Positions 53,754-63,337 of a stretch of DNA of 64,000 nt are shown piece by piece. Position 1 is the stretch's first letter. Every line of letters begins with the position of its first letter. A program made the translations under genes and the position numbers. The stretch lies in contig PBYU01000068.1 in NCBI GenBank assembly GCA_002730035.1, positions 1 through 64,000 on the forward strand, read 5' to 3'. The notes under the pieces were generated by a model that worked only from the letters and a program-made list of their open reading frames with translations, was not told the DNA's origin and made no database searches. The DNA comes from Gammaproteobacteria bacterium (GTDB taxonomy: Bacteria > Pseudomonadota > Gammaproteobacteria > Pseudomonadales > Pseudohongiellaceae).

Positions 53754-55550
53754 CTAGATGAAATCCATGTCTCCGGCAGTAAGCCACCAGGCACCGTAGA
53801 GAGTCTCGGAGCTGGGTCCTGGATTCCAACTATTACAGGGTATCTCAATCCCCAATTCATTCACAATCGCCCCTTCAAGCTCGACCGAACTCAGCCAGGA
53901 TTTAGTTATCCACATTTTCAGACCAGCAACATCACCATCTTCTGCAACTATCTGATTTAATTGAGTTATTGCTCTCTTTATCGACGACAGTGGACAAATC
54001 AGATCCATCAGTAGGTGGCGATCATTATCGCGTTTCAACACAGCGATTGCCCATGCCTCGTGCGCATCGCCTTGTCGTAATACCAGACATTGATATTGCC
54101 CACCAATACCAAAGGGATGATCAAAGTAGCGATATTTCATGTATTGCCAGTGGCGCATACCGATAATGCCCTCTGCAAAATCCGGTTTCATCCGCTGCCA
54201 CAAGTTGTCCAGTTCCTGTTGTTGAACGGGATCTTCAATGTCGAGTACAGTGTGATGCCCCTCATCCAGGTTCGGATTTTCTTTCGGTGGCGAATAAATA
54301 ACCTCAACATAGGCATCGGTCTTTTCATAAAGCCCTAATCGAAGCGCAACATTCATCGTGGGCTGATTTGGAAATCCGAATCCTAACAGGTGATTTACGG
54401 TATTGCCGATCTCGCGCTCCAAAAAAGTTGCCGCAGTCTTGAAGAAAAGGCTGCTCTTTCCATAATGCCTGCGGATCTCTGGTAGTACCATCACATCGCC
54501 GGGTTGAATCGCCATGGATGGGCTACCAAAATAGACTATCTCTCTAGGCGCACCACCGTAATGGGAAACTATTTCGCCACCCCGATGCTGCCTGGCAATT
54601 ACACACTTCCCATCACCCAATTCATACTTCCAACGCCACAGAGCTGGATCAAACTCTTTACCGAAACTCTTTTTGAACAGATCTGCAATTTCATGTGGCT
54701 GAAAGGAATGAATATCACTGTATTCCGCATTGACGTATTCACCGGTAGGATTGGCCACCTTGTTCAGACGAAACAGACGAAAACACCTACGCCCGCTGTT
54801 GAACTCATGATTGACCTCCTCAAGTTGTTTCTCCAGCGCTGCGATTTCCTTTTCAGTGGCGGCCTTCTGGCCCACCAACGTGCTTGCATGGTGTAGCAGC
54901 AGGGAAATAAATCCAGCCAGAGAGGATTGTGCTGCCAGCGTCAATTCCTGATCGGAAACCAGATCGTAGCCGAGTCGATCGGAGAGTTGTTTAAACGAAC
55001 TGAGATTAGGCAGAGTCGATCGTTCGATTGAAGAATCATCATCGAGATACTCACCGAAAACAATCAGGCTACCGTCGCCTCGAATTAATTCACGGCATTT
55101 GTTCAGAATCAGCAGTTGATCCAGATAATGATAGGATCCTTCAACCACTATTACATCGAAATCCACACCTGGATTTGATGCCAGTAAATCAGATTTCTGC
55201 AGATTCAGATTGTTGCCGATTTCAGTAGCCCCACTGAATTTGCCGGCGCTGCTTAACCAGGTCGTTTGCAGGCCCTGTCGAGCACATTTTACCGCCAGCT
55301 CTCCCAGGCTATGCCCTGCCAGCAAGACTCGGCCGTTATGCGGAATTTCGGAGGATATTTCTTGCCAGAGACACTCGACGAAGCGCCGCTGCATCTCGAG
55401 TACGGATTCTGAATCAGCCCTGTCACCCAGCGCAGGGCGGTCTCCACCCAGGCCGAAGTTCAAAAAACGGCACTCACCGAATTCCAACTCGAATACTCTT
55501 GCGTAGAGTCGCTGTCCAGGAAGAAGCAGATCTGCGTTAATTGCTACCAA
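53754..55550 (-). CDS. Methyltransferase-like and GNAT-like fusion protein
   Basis: A 598-residue two-domain protein. Residues ~1-225 have the class I SAM-methyltransferase pattern: GRVLLAGHSLGELAVKCARQG at motif I, but with a degenerate Gly loop, and FDVIVVEGSYHYLDQLLIL with GDGSLIVFGEYL at motifs IV-V. A short coiled-coil (AATEKEIAALEKQLEEVNHE) links to a large GNAT-like domain at ~280-598 (EIADLFKKSFGKEF, WRWKYELGDG, LPEIRRHYGKSS, GFGFPNQPTMNVALRLGLYE). The latter belongs to the long GNAT type often seen in polysaccharide or lipid modification loci. Its ligand is unknown, and methyltransfer may be lost. Divergent from regB. Confidence 0.65.
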   Translation of the reverse strand: MVAINADLLLPGQRLYARVFELEFGECRFLNFGLGGDRPALGDRADSESVLEMQRRFVECLWQEISSEIPHNGRVLLAGHSLGELAVKCARQGLQTTWLSSAGKFSGATEIGNNLNLQKSDLLASNPGVDFDVIVVEGSYHYLDQLLILNKCRELIRGDGSLIVFGEYLDDDSSIERSTLPNLSSFKQLSDRLGYDLVSDQELTLAAQSSLAGFISLLLHHASTLVGQKAATEKEIAALEKQLEEVNHEFNSGRRCFRLFRLNKVANPTGEYVNAEYSDIHSFQPHEIADLFKKSFGKEFDPALWRWKYELGDGKCVIARQHRGGEIVSHYGGAPREIVYFGSPSMAIQPGDVMVLPEIRRHYGKSSLFFKTAATFLEREIGNTVNHLLGFGFPNQPTMNVALRLGLYEKTDAYVEVIYSPPKENPNLDEGHHTVLDIEDPVQQQELDNLWQRMKPDFAEGIIGMRHWQYMKYRYFDHPFGIGGQYQCLVLRQGDAHEAWAIAVLKRDNDRHLLMDLICPLSSIKRAITQLNQIVAEDGDVAGLKMWITKSWLSSVELEGAIVNELGIEIPCNSWNPGPSSETLYGAWWLTAGDMDFI

Positions 55551-55737
55551 TGCTTAAGTGCCGCTCGCGAATTACTATCAGGGCGTTGCAATATAACTCG
55601 GAGACATTGCTTTGCCTAGTGTGTTGGAGCGGGGATTCCGGTTACAGTGCTGTTGTGAATTTCCACAGGACGTCCCGCAGCATTGCCCTTTACACTGACC
55701 GACGCCGCTCTTCTTTGCTTTGAGGTAGAATAAGGCC

Positions 55738-57075
55738 ATGGATCATACCAACAGACTATCGGAGCTGTTCGATATTGTACTCCCAGGCCGTGGCCAGAGT
55801 AGTGGCTCAGCCAGACAGGGATTACAGATTCTGCTGTTATTGCGCAGTTTTGTCACACTCCTAAGCGCACTCGGCCTGTTGCTCTTCCAGTCCAGGACAA
55901 GGCTGGAGGTGCCACTAGTTTTCATTCTATGGCTGATTGGCGCTGTGATGATCTCAGTATTACTCGGCTATTGGCGCTTAAAGTCATCGAGGGTAGTTAG
56001 TAATCTGGAACTGTTTTGCCACCTGCAGGTCGATGTGGTGTTTCTCATCATCCTGTTGTTAAACACAGGTGGTGCGAGCAATCCCCTGATCTCGTATTTG
56101 TTGGTGCTGCTCGCCGTCACCGCGACGCTGCTACCTCGTGTCTATGTGAATTCTTTCGCCGTGGGGGGAATCCTCATCTATACATCATTTCTACTCATAG
56201 ACCTGCAAGCCGAACAAGACATTGGCGTAGGAACGATAAATCAAGAGACCACGTTTCAACTTCACCTTGTGGGGATGTGGGTAATCTTCCTGGTAAGTGC
56301 TATTTTGATCAGCGTGCTTATTTCCCGCATGGTAAGTACGATACAAGATAGAGAAATCATTCTTGCCAAGTCACGAGAAAATGAAATGCGTAGTGAACAA
56401 TTAGTGGCAATTGGCACCTTGGCAGCAGGTACGGCCCATGCCCTGGGGACACCGCTTTCTACAATGGCAGTATTGCTAACCGATCTTGACAAACTCGACG
56501 CCAATGAACTTGGCAGTGCTGAGATAAAAGGCGATATCTCTGTGTTGAAACAACAGGTTACTCGCTGCAAACATTCGCTGACTCAATTAGCCCGTTACTA
56601 CAATAAGGACAATCCTGACCAGGAAGAAAACCTTACCCTGGCAGATTTCGTTAATGACATCCAGGACTACATTGTCAATGTTCATCCCGCAGCACCTGTT
56701 ACCTTCACTCTGCGGGGAAGCGAAGACTCGCAAGTGACCTCCAATCTCAGCGTAAAGCATGCGGTTATCAATATCATTGAGAATGGCATTAAGGCAGCAA
56801 AAAGCCACGTGGAAGTCACCTTCAAGATCGTTAGTGAAGATCCATCCCATTTTGAGATCTCGATCAAGGATGACGGTCCGGGTATTCCCTCGGAAGTAAT
56901 GGAGCAGCTCGGAGAACCATTTATTTCGATGCGCAGGGAAAGCATGGGACTCGGCATATTTCTGGCCAATGCTACTATCCAGAGACTCGGGGGCACTATC
57001 GAGATGTTTAATCTGAAACTGGGCGGCGCTCTCACCCTGATCAAGCTACCGCTTCCAAGCTACCAACAGGCTTAA
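55738..57075 (+). CDS. regB: Redox sensor histidine kinase RegB/PrrB-like
   Basis: A 445-residue membrane kinase with six hydrophobic segments in the first 200 residues. The quinone-binding signature GGASNPLISYLL (111-122) lies in the membrane part. The H-box is GTLAAGTAHALGTPLSTM with His 234; the redox-active Cys is Cys 277 in KQQVTRCKHSL. N and G boxes follow (NIIENGIKAAK, IKDDGPGIP, MGLGIFLANATI). Reduced quinone or oxygen shifts would control phosphorylation of the adjacent RegA. The two genes are 7 bases apart. Confidence 0.9.
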   Translation: MDHTNRLSELFDIVLPGRGQSSGSARQGLQILLLLRSFVTLLSALGLLLFQSRTRLEVPLVFILWLIGAVMISVLLGYWRLKSSRVVSNLELFCHLQVDVVFLIILLLNTGGASNPLISYLLVLLAVTATLLPRVYVNSFAVGGILIYTSFLLIDLQAEQDIGVGTINQETTFQLHLVGMWVIFLVSAILISVLISRMVSTIQDREIILAKSRENEMRSEQLVAIGTLAAGTAHALGTPLSTMAVLLTDLDKLDANELGSAEIKGDISVLKQQVTRCKHSLTQLARYYNKDNPDQEENLTLADFVNDIQDYIVNVHPAAPVTFTLRGSEDSQVTSNLSVKHAVINIIENGIKAAKSHVEVTFKIVSEDPSHFEISIKDDGPGIPSEVMEQLGEPFISMRRESMGLGIFLANATIQRLGGTIEMFNLKLGGALTLIKLPLPSYQQA

Positions 57076-57082
57076 TCGAAAC

Positions 57083-57628
57083 ATGGAAAATTCACATATC
57101 CTCCTGGTAGAAGATGATGAAGTTTTTGCAGAGGTAATCAGCCGTGCGCTTTCCAACCGTGGATATGAAGTTGCCCATGCTCAGGACAACGAGCAAGCCA
57201 AGCAACTAATCGGTAGCTGTAGTTATAACTACGCCATTCTGGATCTCAATCTGGGCGGCGAAACCTCCCTGGAGCTGATACCCCGGCTCAAACAGAGCGC
57301 TGTCGCCATACGCATCCTGATGCTTACCGGCTATGCCAGTATTGCCACAGCCGTGGAAGCGATAAAACTGGGGGCTGATAATTATCTGTCAAAACCCGCC
57401 GACGCTGACGAAATCCTCGGCGCACTGCTCAGCGAAGATCAGTTGCATCTCAAAATTGATTCGCAGCAGTCCCCGATGGAACACATGTCAGTGAGACGCC
57501 TGGAATGGGAGCATATTCAAAAGGTATTGCAGGAGAACGGTGGCAATATCTCCGCAACTGCAAGGCAACTTAAGATGCACCGCCGCACCCTACAGCGAAA
57601 ACTCCAGAAACACCCCGTTGCGAAGTAA
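57083..57628 (+). CDS. regA: Response regulator RegA/PrrA/ActR-like
   Basis: A 181-residue response regulator. The receiver domain has the acidic pair LVEDDE, phospho-acceptor Asp 54 (AILDLNLGG) and the Lys KPAD. A Pro-linked spacer leads to a Fis-type helix-turn-helix (NGGNISATARQLKMHRRTLQRKLQKHP), as in RegA and PrrA. It should control respiratory, carbon and energy genes according to redox state. Confidence 0.92.
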   Translation: MENSHILLVEDDEVFAEVISRALSNRGYEVAHAQDNEQAKQLIGSCSYNYAILDLNLGGETSLELIPRLKQSAVAIRILMLTGYASIATAVEAIKLGADNYLSKPADADEILGALLSEDQLHLKIDSQQSPMEHMSVRRLEWEHIQKVLQENGGNISATARQLKMHRRTLQRKLQKHPVAK

Positions 57629-57703
57629 GCGGCACTGATTTTCAGAAAAATTTCGCATTTACTGTGGCAGCTACTACTCTTAAGCAATACAGGGATGTAT
57701 TGC

Positions 57704-57758
57704 CATTTGCCGAAGGCAAATGCGAGCTGTAAAAGTCCAGGGATGGACCTTTTACAGC
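57704..57758. repeat. Intergenic hairpin pair
   Basis: Two adjacent inverted repeats: CATTTGCC-GAA-GGCAAATG (57704-57722), then GCTGTAAAAG-TCCA with TGGA-C-CTTTTACAGC (57726-57758, loop GGGA). The words CAGGGATG occur three times in the surrounding 90 bases (57690, 57738, 57771), giving a modular look. They may be a dispersed palindromic element and can also terminate regA. Confidence 0.6.
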
Positions 57759-57808
57759 AACAAATAAGAGGCAGGGATGGATTTTGTCAGTTAACGATTA
57801 GTGACTGA

Positions 57809-58600
57809 TTATCTCCTGGAAAGCGGTGCCATACTCAGGTGCCGACCGCCATCAACAATCATAGTTTCTCCGGTCACGACCTGTGGCCCACTAATGAAAT
57901 AGAGTATGGCATCGGCGACTGTCTCTGCCGTCGCCGTAACCCCTAGCGGCGCATTCTTGCGATTAAAATCCAGCAGGGCCTGATAGCGCTCTTCTCCAAA
58001 GCCATCTTTTAACCAGTCGCCCTCGATGAAGCCAGGGCACACGGCATTGATGCGCAATTTCGGAGCCAAGGCGCGTGCCAGCGAAAGTGTCATTGTCACC
58101 ATGGCCCCCTTGGATGCGGCATAGGCGACGCAGCTTCCGAAACCTGTCACTGCAGCGATCGACGCAACGTTGACTACAACGCCGCCTTCCTCCTGATCCT
58201 GCATCTGCCCATTGACTGCGCGAACCATCTGGTAGGCACCAATCACGTTTACCCCATAGATGTGTTGAAAATCGTCTTTATCAAGACCGTCGAGATTGGC
58301 GTGATCGACAAATTTGGTAGTCCCAGCATTGTTTAGCAACACATCGATACGGCCCCATTTATCGATGGCCGCCGTTGCCATGGTGATGCAATCGCTGTCC
58401 TCCGCCACATTTCCACGCAGTACCAGTGTCTCGACTCCATGGGCTTCGCAGTCCCCCGCAACAGCATTGGCCCCCTCTTCATTGGAGTTGTAGTTGATAA
58501 GGACATGACATCCTTCAGATGCAAGCAATCGTGCCGTTGCCGCTCCAACCCCACTGCTTGATCCAGTCACTATGGCGACTCTGTCTGCTAAGTCTTTCAC
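57809..58600 (-). CDS. Short-chain dehydrogenase/reductase, FabG-like
   Basis: A 263-residue SDR: TGSSSGVGAATA (dinucleotide loop), NNAGTT, catalytic Ser in VNVASIAAV, YAASKGAM with Tyr/Lys, and the C-terminal GGRHLSM. It is a classical 3-oxoacyl-reductase-like SDR; substrate unknown. It is the first gene of its own unit and is divergent from the RND pair, with a 388-base gap between. Confidence 0.85.
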   Translation of the reverse strand: MKDLADRVAIVTGSSSGVGAATARLLASEGCHVLINYNSNEEGANAVAGDCEAHGVETLVLRGNVAEDSDCITMATAAIDKWGRIDVLLNNAGTTKFVDHANLDGLDKDDFQHIYGVNVIGAYQMVRAVNGQMQDQEEGGVVVNVASIAAVTGFGSCVAYAASKGAMVTMTLSLARALAPKLRINAVCPGFIEGDWLKDGFGEERYQALLDFNRKNAPLGVTATAETVADAILYFISGPQVVTGETMIVDGGRHLSMAPLSRR

Positions 58601-59000
58601 GCTTGTCTATCTCCGTTTCGATCAGGGATTGAGCGGTCAAAACTAGCACAATTCCAATGAAATTCCTGCATTCCTCGGATTCAGCCGAAACGCCCGAATT
58701 TTCTGATAATCCGAGTAAAAAGGCGTTGCATTTATGAGCAAGATCGTTACAATACGTAACACTTCAGTAGTGAAGAATTATCAGGCACTTACCGTAAATA
58801 CTGCGGAATGCCTGACAGCAAAATTCCCGCAGAACCGGGAAGCTCTAACAACAAGGACGTACCACCCATGTATAATAAAAATAATCTGATTTGCATTCGG
58901 AGAGCCAGAGTTTTTGCCTCTTCAAAGCAGATGCTTGGTCGTATGTGCAACATAAGAAATTAAGAGCTAGTTTAGTAAACGTGGCACTTTGGAGGCAGCA
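58601..59000. other. Upstream region of the RND pair, about 400 bases
   Basis: No convincing gene is present. Apart from the promoter listed below, it holds inverted repeats TTCCCG-CAGAAC-CGGGAA (near 58824) and CTTCA-GTAG-TGAAG (58762-58775), and a weak 31-codon ORF (58868-58963). The unusually long leader may carry regulation of the efflux genes. Confidence 0.4.
58726..58760 (+). promoter_or_regulatory. Promoter with overlapping inverted repeat ahead of the RND pair
   Basis: TTGCAT (58726-58731) and TACAAT (58748-58753) are 16 bases apart. The -10 box lies within GTTAC-AATAC-GTAAC (58746-58760), a symmetrical operator-sized site. A TetR/MarR-type repressor would fit, but no such gene is in the window. 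Confidence 0.5.
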
Positions 59001-60113
59001 GTGAAAAAGCAGCAGTTGGTAGCAGCAGCAATCTTCGGATTGGTTGTGTTGTGGATGGTTGTTCCTCACAACGCAGAGACGCTTATAGAAAAACCCTCGG
59101 AAACTCCCAAGGTGGTCGTCGCAATTCCCGAAGGCGAACCTGCTTCGGAAAATGCCGATACTATTACTGTCCGTGCGGAACGAATCGGCCCCCAGACTTA
59201 CGTAGCACGAATCAGAGTTAGAGGTCGCACTCAGGCTTATCGCCATGTCGAAGTGCGAGCCGAACAGGCGGGTCGCCTGGTTAGCAATCCTGTTGCCCGC
59301 GGTGCCCGCGTTAGTGAGGGTGATATATTATGTGAGATTGCCATAGACAATCGGGCCGCCGACCTGCAAGAAGCAACCAGCCGCCGGGAACAGGCTCAAT
59401 TTGAATATGCTGCCGCACTGGACCTGCAGGAACGCGGTCTACAATCAGACGTCGCGGTATCTCAACTGAAATCAGCACTGGATTCTTCCGAGGCGCAAGT
59501 AAGTCGTGCGGAATTAGCGCTGCAGAAAACTAAAATCGTCGCTCCCTTCGACGGCATCGTTGAAACTCGCAGCGTAGAGATGGGTGATCTTCTGAATGCA
59601 GGGACTGTATGTGCATCGATTCTCGATGACAGCCCTATGCTGCTGGTTGGTCTGGTACCCGAACAGGACGTAAGCGCACTGGCCCAAGGTGCAAGCGTGT
59701 CTGGTCGTTTACTGAGTGGCGAACTAGTCTCTGGCACGGTGAGCTACATTGCACGCGCGGCCGATCCGATGTCCCGCAGCTACCGCATAGAAATCGAAGT
59801 CGACGCAAAGCATGAAAACCTGCGTGAAGGAATAACAGTTGAGCTACTGGTTGATGCGAATGAGGTTGCCGCCCATCTGATCCCGTCTTCTGCCCTGACA
59901 CTCGATGACAATGGCAGTGTCGGAGTCAAAATTATCGACTCCAGCGGCAGCGTGTTGTTTCGACATGTTGAGATCGTGGGTGATAACACCAATCAACTGA
60001 ATCCAGGTATCTGGGTGACAGGACTTCAGGGCAGCGTAACCTTAGTCACACTCGGGCAGGAGATAGTCTTCCCCGGTCAGACTGTAGTAGCCAATTTCGA
60101 TTGGGATAAGTAG
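59001..60113 (+). CDS. RND efflux periplasmic adaptor (membrane fusion protein)
   Basis: A 370-residue adaptor with an N-terminal membrane anchor (LVAAAIFGLVVLWMVV), a barrel-sandwich/lipoyl region (YRHVEVRAEQAGRLVSNPV, ARVSEGDILCEI), a coiled coil (~105-165) and the beta-barrel ARAADPMSRSYRIEIEV. It links the inner-membrane pump to an outer-membrane channel. The GTG at 59001 is backed by GGAGG 6 bases upstream; the TTG at 58989 in the track is less likely. The pump gene follows 28 bases later. No outer-membrane factor is in view. Confidence 0.88.
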   Translation: MKKQQLVAAAIFGLVVLWMVVPHNAETLIEKPSETPKVVVAIPEGEPASENADTITVRAERIGPQTYVARIRVRGRTQAYRHVEVRAEQAGRLVSNPVARGARVSEGDILCEIAIDNRAADLQEATSRREQAQFEYAAALDLQERGLQSDVAVSQLKSALDSSEAQVSRAELALQKTKIVAPFDGIVETRSVEMGDLLNAGTVCASILDDSPMLLVGLVPEQDVSALAQGASVSGRLLSGELVSGTVSYIARAADPMSRSYRIEIEVDAKHENLREGITVELLVDANEVAAHLIPSSALTLDDNGSVGVKIIDSSGSVLFRHVEIVGDNTNQLNPGIWVTGLQGSVTLVTLGQEIVFPGQTVVANFDWDK

Positions 60114-60141
60114 ACGCAGTAGTAAACCAAGAGCTCCTTTC

Positions 60142-63100
60142 ATGAAATCTTATATAGACGCGGCAATTTCCAGGTCTCGCACCACACTGAGCATTTTCGT
60201 GGTCACCATGCTCGCTGGCCTGGCAGCCTACCTGTCGATTCCGGTAGAGATGTTTCCCGATATTCAGGTGCCCTATGTAGTAACTACTATTATTCATGAA
60301 GGCATCTCACCGGAAGACGCCGAACGCCTGCTTGCCAAGCCTGCCGAACTGGAACTCAAGACACTCGATGGCATAACAGAAATCAGCTCCTTCTCCAGCG
60401 AGGGCGCCGCCACCATCATGACCGAGTTCGATATCAGTTTCGAATCATCGACAGCGCTGGCTGAAGTGCGGGAAGCGGTTAATCGTGCCAAGGCGCGCTT
60501 TCCGCAGTCCACTGAAGAACCCATCATCCAGGAGGTGTCTGCAGTGCAGATGCCCATCGTGCAGATCGCTATCGGCGGCCAGGGCGTGCCCGAGCGGGTA
60601 TTGTTGAGAATCGCTGAAGACCTGCAGAGAGAAATTGAAATCCTGCCCCAGGTGCTCGAGGCACCCATGGTAGGTAATCGTGAAGAACTACTTGAAGCTG
60701 TCATCGATCCCTCCAAGCTGGAGACCTACGGCATTCCCAATAGCGCCATCGTGCAGACCGTAAGCAGCAACAACCGACTCATCGCAGCGGGCCAGATCGA
60801 CACCGGTCAGGGCAGTTTCTCTGTAAAGGTTCCTGGTCTGATCGAAAACGCCGATGACCTGTTCAATTTACCGCTGGCTTCCACAGATTTAGGCGTTATT
60901 ACTATCTCTGACATTGCCGATGTGAGGAGAACGTTTAAAGACGCGACTCGCTATTCATATGCCAATGGCACCCAGACGATTGCGTTGAATGTAATGAAGC
61001 GCAAGGGCGCGAATCTTGTTGGGGCCATGGAAGAGATCGATGCACTGGTGGAACAGGTGCGTCCCAGCCTGCCGCCCGCTGTCACTCTTTCCTATATCAA
61101 TAACAGCGTGCCGATGGTGCTGGAACAGAACTCCGGATTGTCCGGCAATATGGCAACCGCTATGGTGCTGGTACTTATTGTCGTGATCGCATCGGTAGGA
61201 GTGCGATCCGGACTGCTGGTCACGCTGGCCGTGCCCTTCTCCTTCTTCTTCGCATTCATAGTTATCAGCCTGCTGGATTTCACCTATAACTTCATGGTGA
61301 TCTTCGGCTTATTGCTGGGTCTCGGAATGCTGATCGACGGCGCGATTGTGATGGTTGAGTACGCCGATCGGAAAATGGCTGAAGGCCTGGATAGCAAGGA
61401 AGCCTATAAGGCCTCAGTGCAGCGCATGTTCTGGCCAATCACAGCATCCACCGCTACTACGCTGGCAGCTTTCCTGCCGATCATGTTCTGGCCGGGTGTA
61501 TCTGGTCAATTCATGAGTTACCTACCGATAACCGTATTCGCAGTCCTTACTGGCTCACTATTCTATGCCCTGTTATTCACGCCTGCCATCGGTGCCTTAA
61601 TCGGTAAGTCCAGCGACGCAGACAGGGTATACCTGAAGAATCTCGAAGATGGTGATCCTGAGAAAGCAATCGGTGTGACTGGTCTCTATGCGCGAGTACT
61701 GGAATTTGCGGTACGAATTCCAATAACGGTTTTCACCCTCAGCATCGTATCGTTGGTAACAATCGTGTTCGCCTATGACCGCTGGGGATCCGGTATCGAG
61801 TTCTTCGTGTCATCGGAGCCTTTGCAGACTCAGGTACAGGTTTTTGCCAGGGGAAATCTGTCACCGGCTGAGCTCCGGGACATCATGCTGGATGCCGAAG
61901 CACGAATTGAGGAGATTGGTTTCTACTCCGGCATCATGACCCAATCCGGTGCTGGGCAACAGATGGGCGGCTCACAGCAATCTGCGCCCGACCTGATAGG
62001 CACCATCTTCATCGAATTGACCGATCGCCGCGAGCGGGAACTGGATGGCTTTCAGATTGAGAACATGTATCGAGAGGCCATCTCGCAGCTACCCGGCGTC
62101 AGAGCTGAAATAGTCTCAATCGAACAAGGACCCCCTGTCGGCAAGGAAATTCAGATCGAATTGTCTGGCGAAGACCTGGACCTACTCTTCGCTGAGGCCG
62201 ACCGAATTCGATACTTCATGGAAAACGAAATGACCGGCCTCATCGATATCGATGACACGGCACCTATTCCAGGTATCGAATGGCAAATCGACGTGGACCG
62301 AGCCCAAGCGGCTATGCTGGGTGCCAACATGACTGAAATCGGCACCGCCATTCAGTTACTCACCAATGGCATCTATATGGGCGACTACCGTCCCGATGAC
62401 AGCGAAACGGAAGTCGATATTCGTGTGCGTTACCCCATGGAATATCGCGGCATCGATCAACTCGACTCGATACGTATCAGCACCAGCAACGGCCCGGTGC
62501 CGATCAGCAGCTTCGTAACACGGCAGGCCAGGCAAAAAGTCAGCTCAATTCAACGCGTAGACGGCAATCGTGTAGTCTATATACGAGCCAATCCTGCGCC
62601 CGGTGTATTCGCCGATAGCAAACTGCAGGAACTTGAGAACTACATGAGCGACAACCCGCCCCTCAATGGTGTGTTTTTCCAGTTCCGTGGCGCCAATGAA
62701 GAACAGGAAGAATCCGCCGCATTTCTGGTGCTGGCATTTGCCCTTTCCATGGCGCTGATGGCCATGCTGCTGGTTACGCAGTTCAACAGTTACTACCAGG
62801 CACTGCTCATTCTTTCTTCAGTACTACTATCCACAACCGGTGTACTGCTGGGATTGCTCACAACCGGTCAGCCCTTCAGTGTTATGCTCACCGGCATCGG
62901 TATCGTTGCCCTGGCGGGTATTATCGTAAACAACAATATCGTGTTGATAGACACGTTCAATGTGCTCAAGGCGGAAAATCCCAATTGGAGCCTGAAAGAA
63001 GTCATCGTGCACACCGGTGTACAACGTCTTCGCCCGGTGTTTCTCACTACGTTTACCACGGGTTTTGGTCTGTTACCGCTGGCAATGAACATGTCCGTTG

Positions 63101-63303
63101 ATCTGGTTGGGGCCGAGATAGAAATCGGTGGCCCGATCGCTTCCCAGTGGGCAGGTCTCGCCTCTACCATAGTGTTCGGGCTGTCATTCGCCACCATACT
63201 TACCCTGATAGTAACTCCGGCCATGCTAGCGTTACCGGCTCGGTTGAGTACGATGTTTAACAGACAAGCAGCACCGATCGCTCGAGTAGAACCGAGTTTT
63301 TAA
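60142..63303 (+). CDS. RND efflux inner-membrane transporter
   Basis: A 1053-residue pump with twelve helices and two large periplasmic loops. Helix 4 has GLGMLIDGAIVMVEYADR with the proton-relay Asp, and helix 10/11 the conserved IVALAGIIVNNNIVLIDTFN. The N-terminus PVEMFPDIQVPYVVTTIIHEG is family-typical. It is an HAE1/CusA-like family member, nearer to multidrug exporters than metal exporters because the CusA methionine set is not obvious. It forms a tripartite system with the adaptor upstream. Confidence 0.92.
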   Translation: MKSYIDAAISRSRTTLSIFVVTMLAGLAAYLSIPVEMFPDIQVPYVVTTIIHEGISPEDAERLLAKPAELELKTLDGITEISSFSSEGAATIMTEFDISFESSTALAEVREAVNRAKARFPQSTEEPIIQEVSAVQMPIVQIAIGGQGVPERVLLRIAEDLQREIEILPQVLEAPMVGNREELLEAVIDPSKLETYGIPNSAIVQTVSSNNRLIAAGQIDTGQGSFSVKVPGLIENADDLFNLPLASTDLGVITISDIADVRRTFKDATRYSYANGTQTIALNVMKRKGANLVGAMEEIDALVEQVRPSLPPAVTLSYINNSVPMVLEQNSGLSGNMATAMVLVLIVVIASVGVRSGLLVTLAVPFSFFFAFIVISLLDFTYNFMVIFGLLLGLGMLIDGAIVMVEYADRKMAEGLDSKEAYKASVQRMFWPITASTATTLAAFLPIMFWPGVSGQFMSYLPITVFAVLTGSLFYALLFTPAIGALIGKSSDADRVYLKNLEDGDPEKAIGVTGLYARVLEFAVRIPITVFTLSIVSLVTIVFAYDRWGSGIEFFVSSEPLQTQVQVFARGNLSPAELRDIMLDAEARIEEIGFYSGIMTQSGAGQQMGGSQQSAPDLIGTIFIELTDRRERELDGFQIENMYREAISQLPGVRAEIVSIEQGPPVGKEIQIELSGEDLDLLFAEADRIRYFMENEMTGLIDIDDTAPIPGIEWQIDVDRAQAAMLGANMTEIGTAIQLLTNGIYMGDYRPDDSETEVDIRVRYPMEYRGIDQLDSIRISTSNGPVPISSFVTRQARQKVSSIQRVDGNRVVYIRANPAPGVFADSKLQELENYMSDNPPLNGVFFQFRGANEEQEESAAFLVLAFALSMALMAMLLVTQFNSYYQALLILSSVLLSTTGVLLGLLTTGQPFSVMLTGIGIVALAGIIVNNNIVLIDTFNVLKAENPNWSLKEVIVHTGVQRLRPVFLTTFTTGFGLLPLAMNMSVDLVGAEIEIGGPIASQWAGLASTIVFGLSFATILTLIVTPAMLALPARLSTMFNRQAAPIARVEPSF

Positions 63304-63337
63304 ACGAAACTACTCAGAAAATTTGGAATCCTCAGGG

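Noticed and set aside
58734-58890. Short ORF starting MSKIVTIRNTSVVKN within the RND leader
   Set aside because: It begins inside the predicted promoter, lacks a ribosome-binding site and has no recognisable family.
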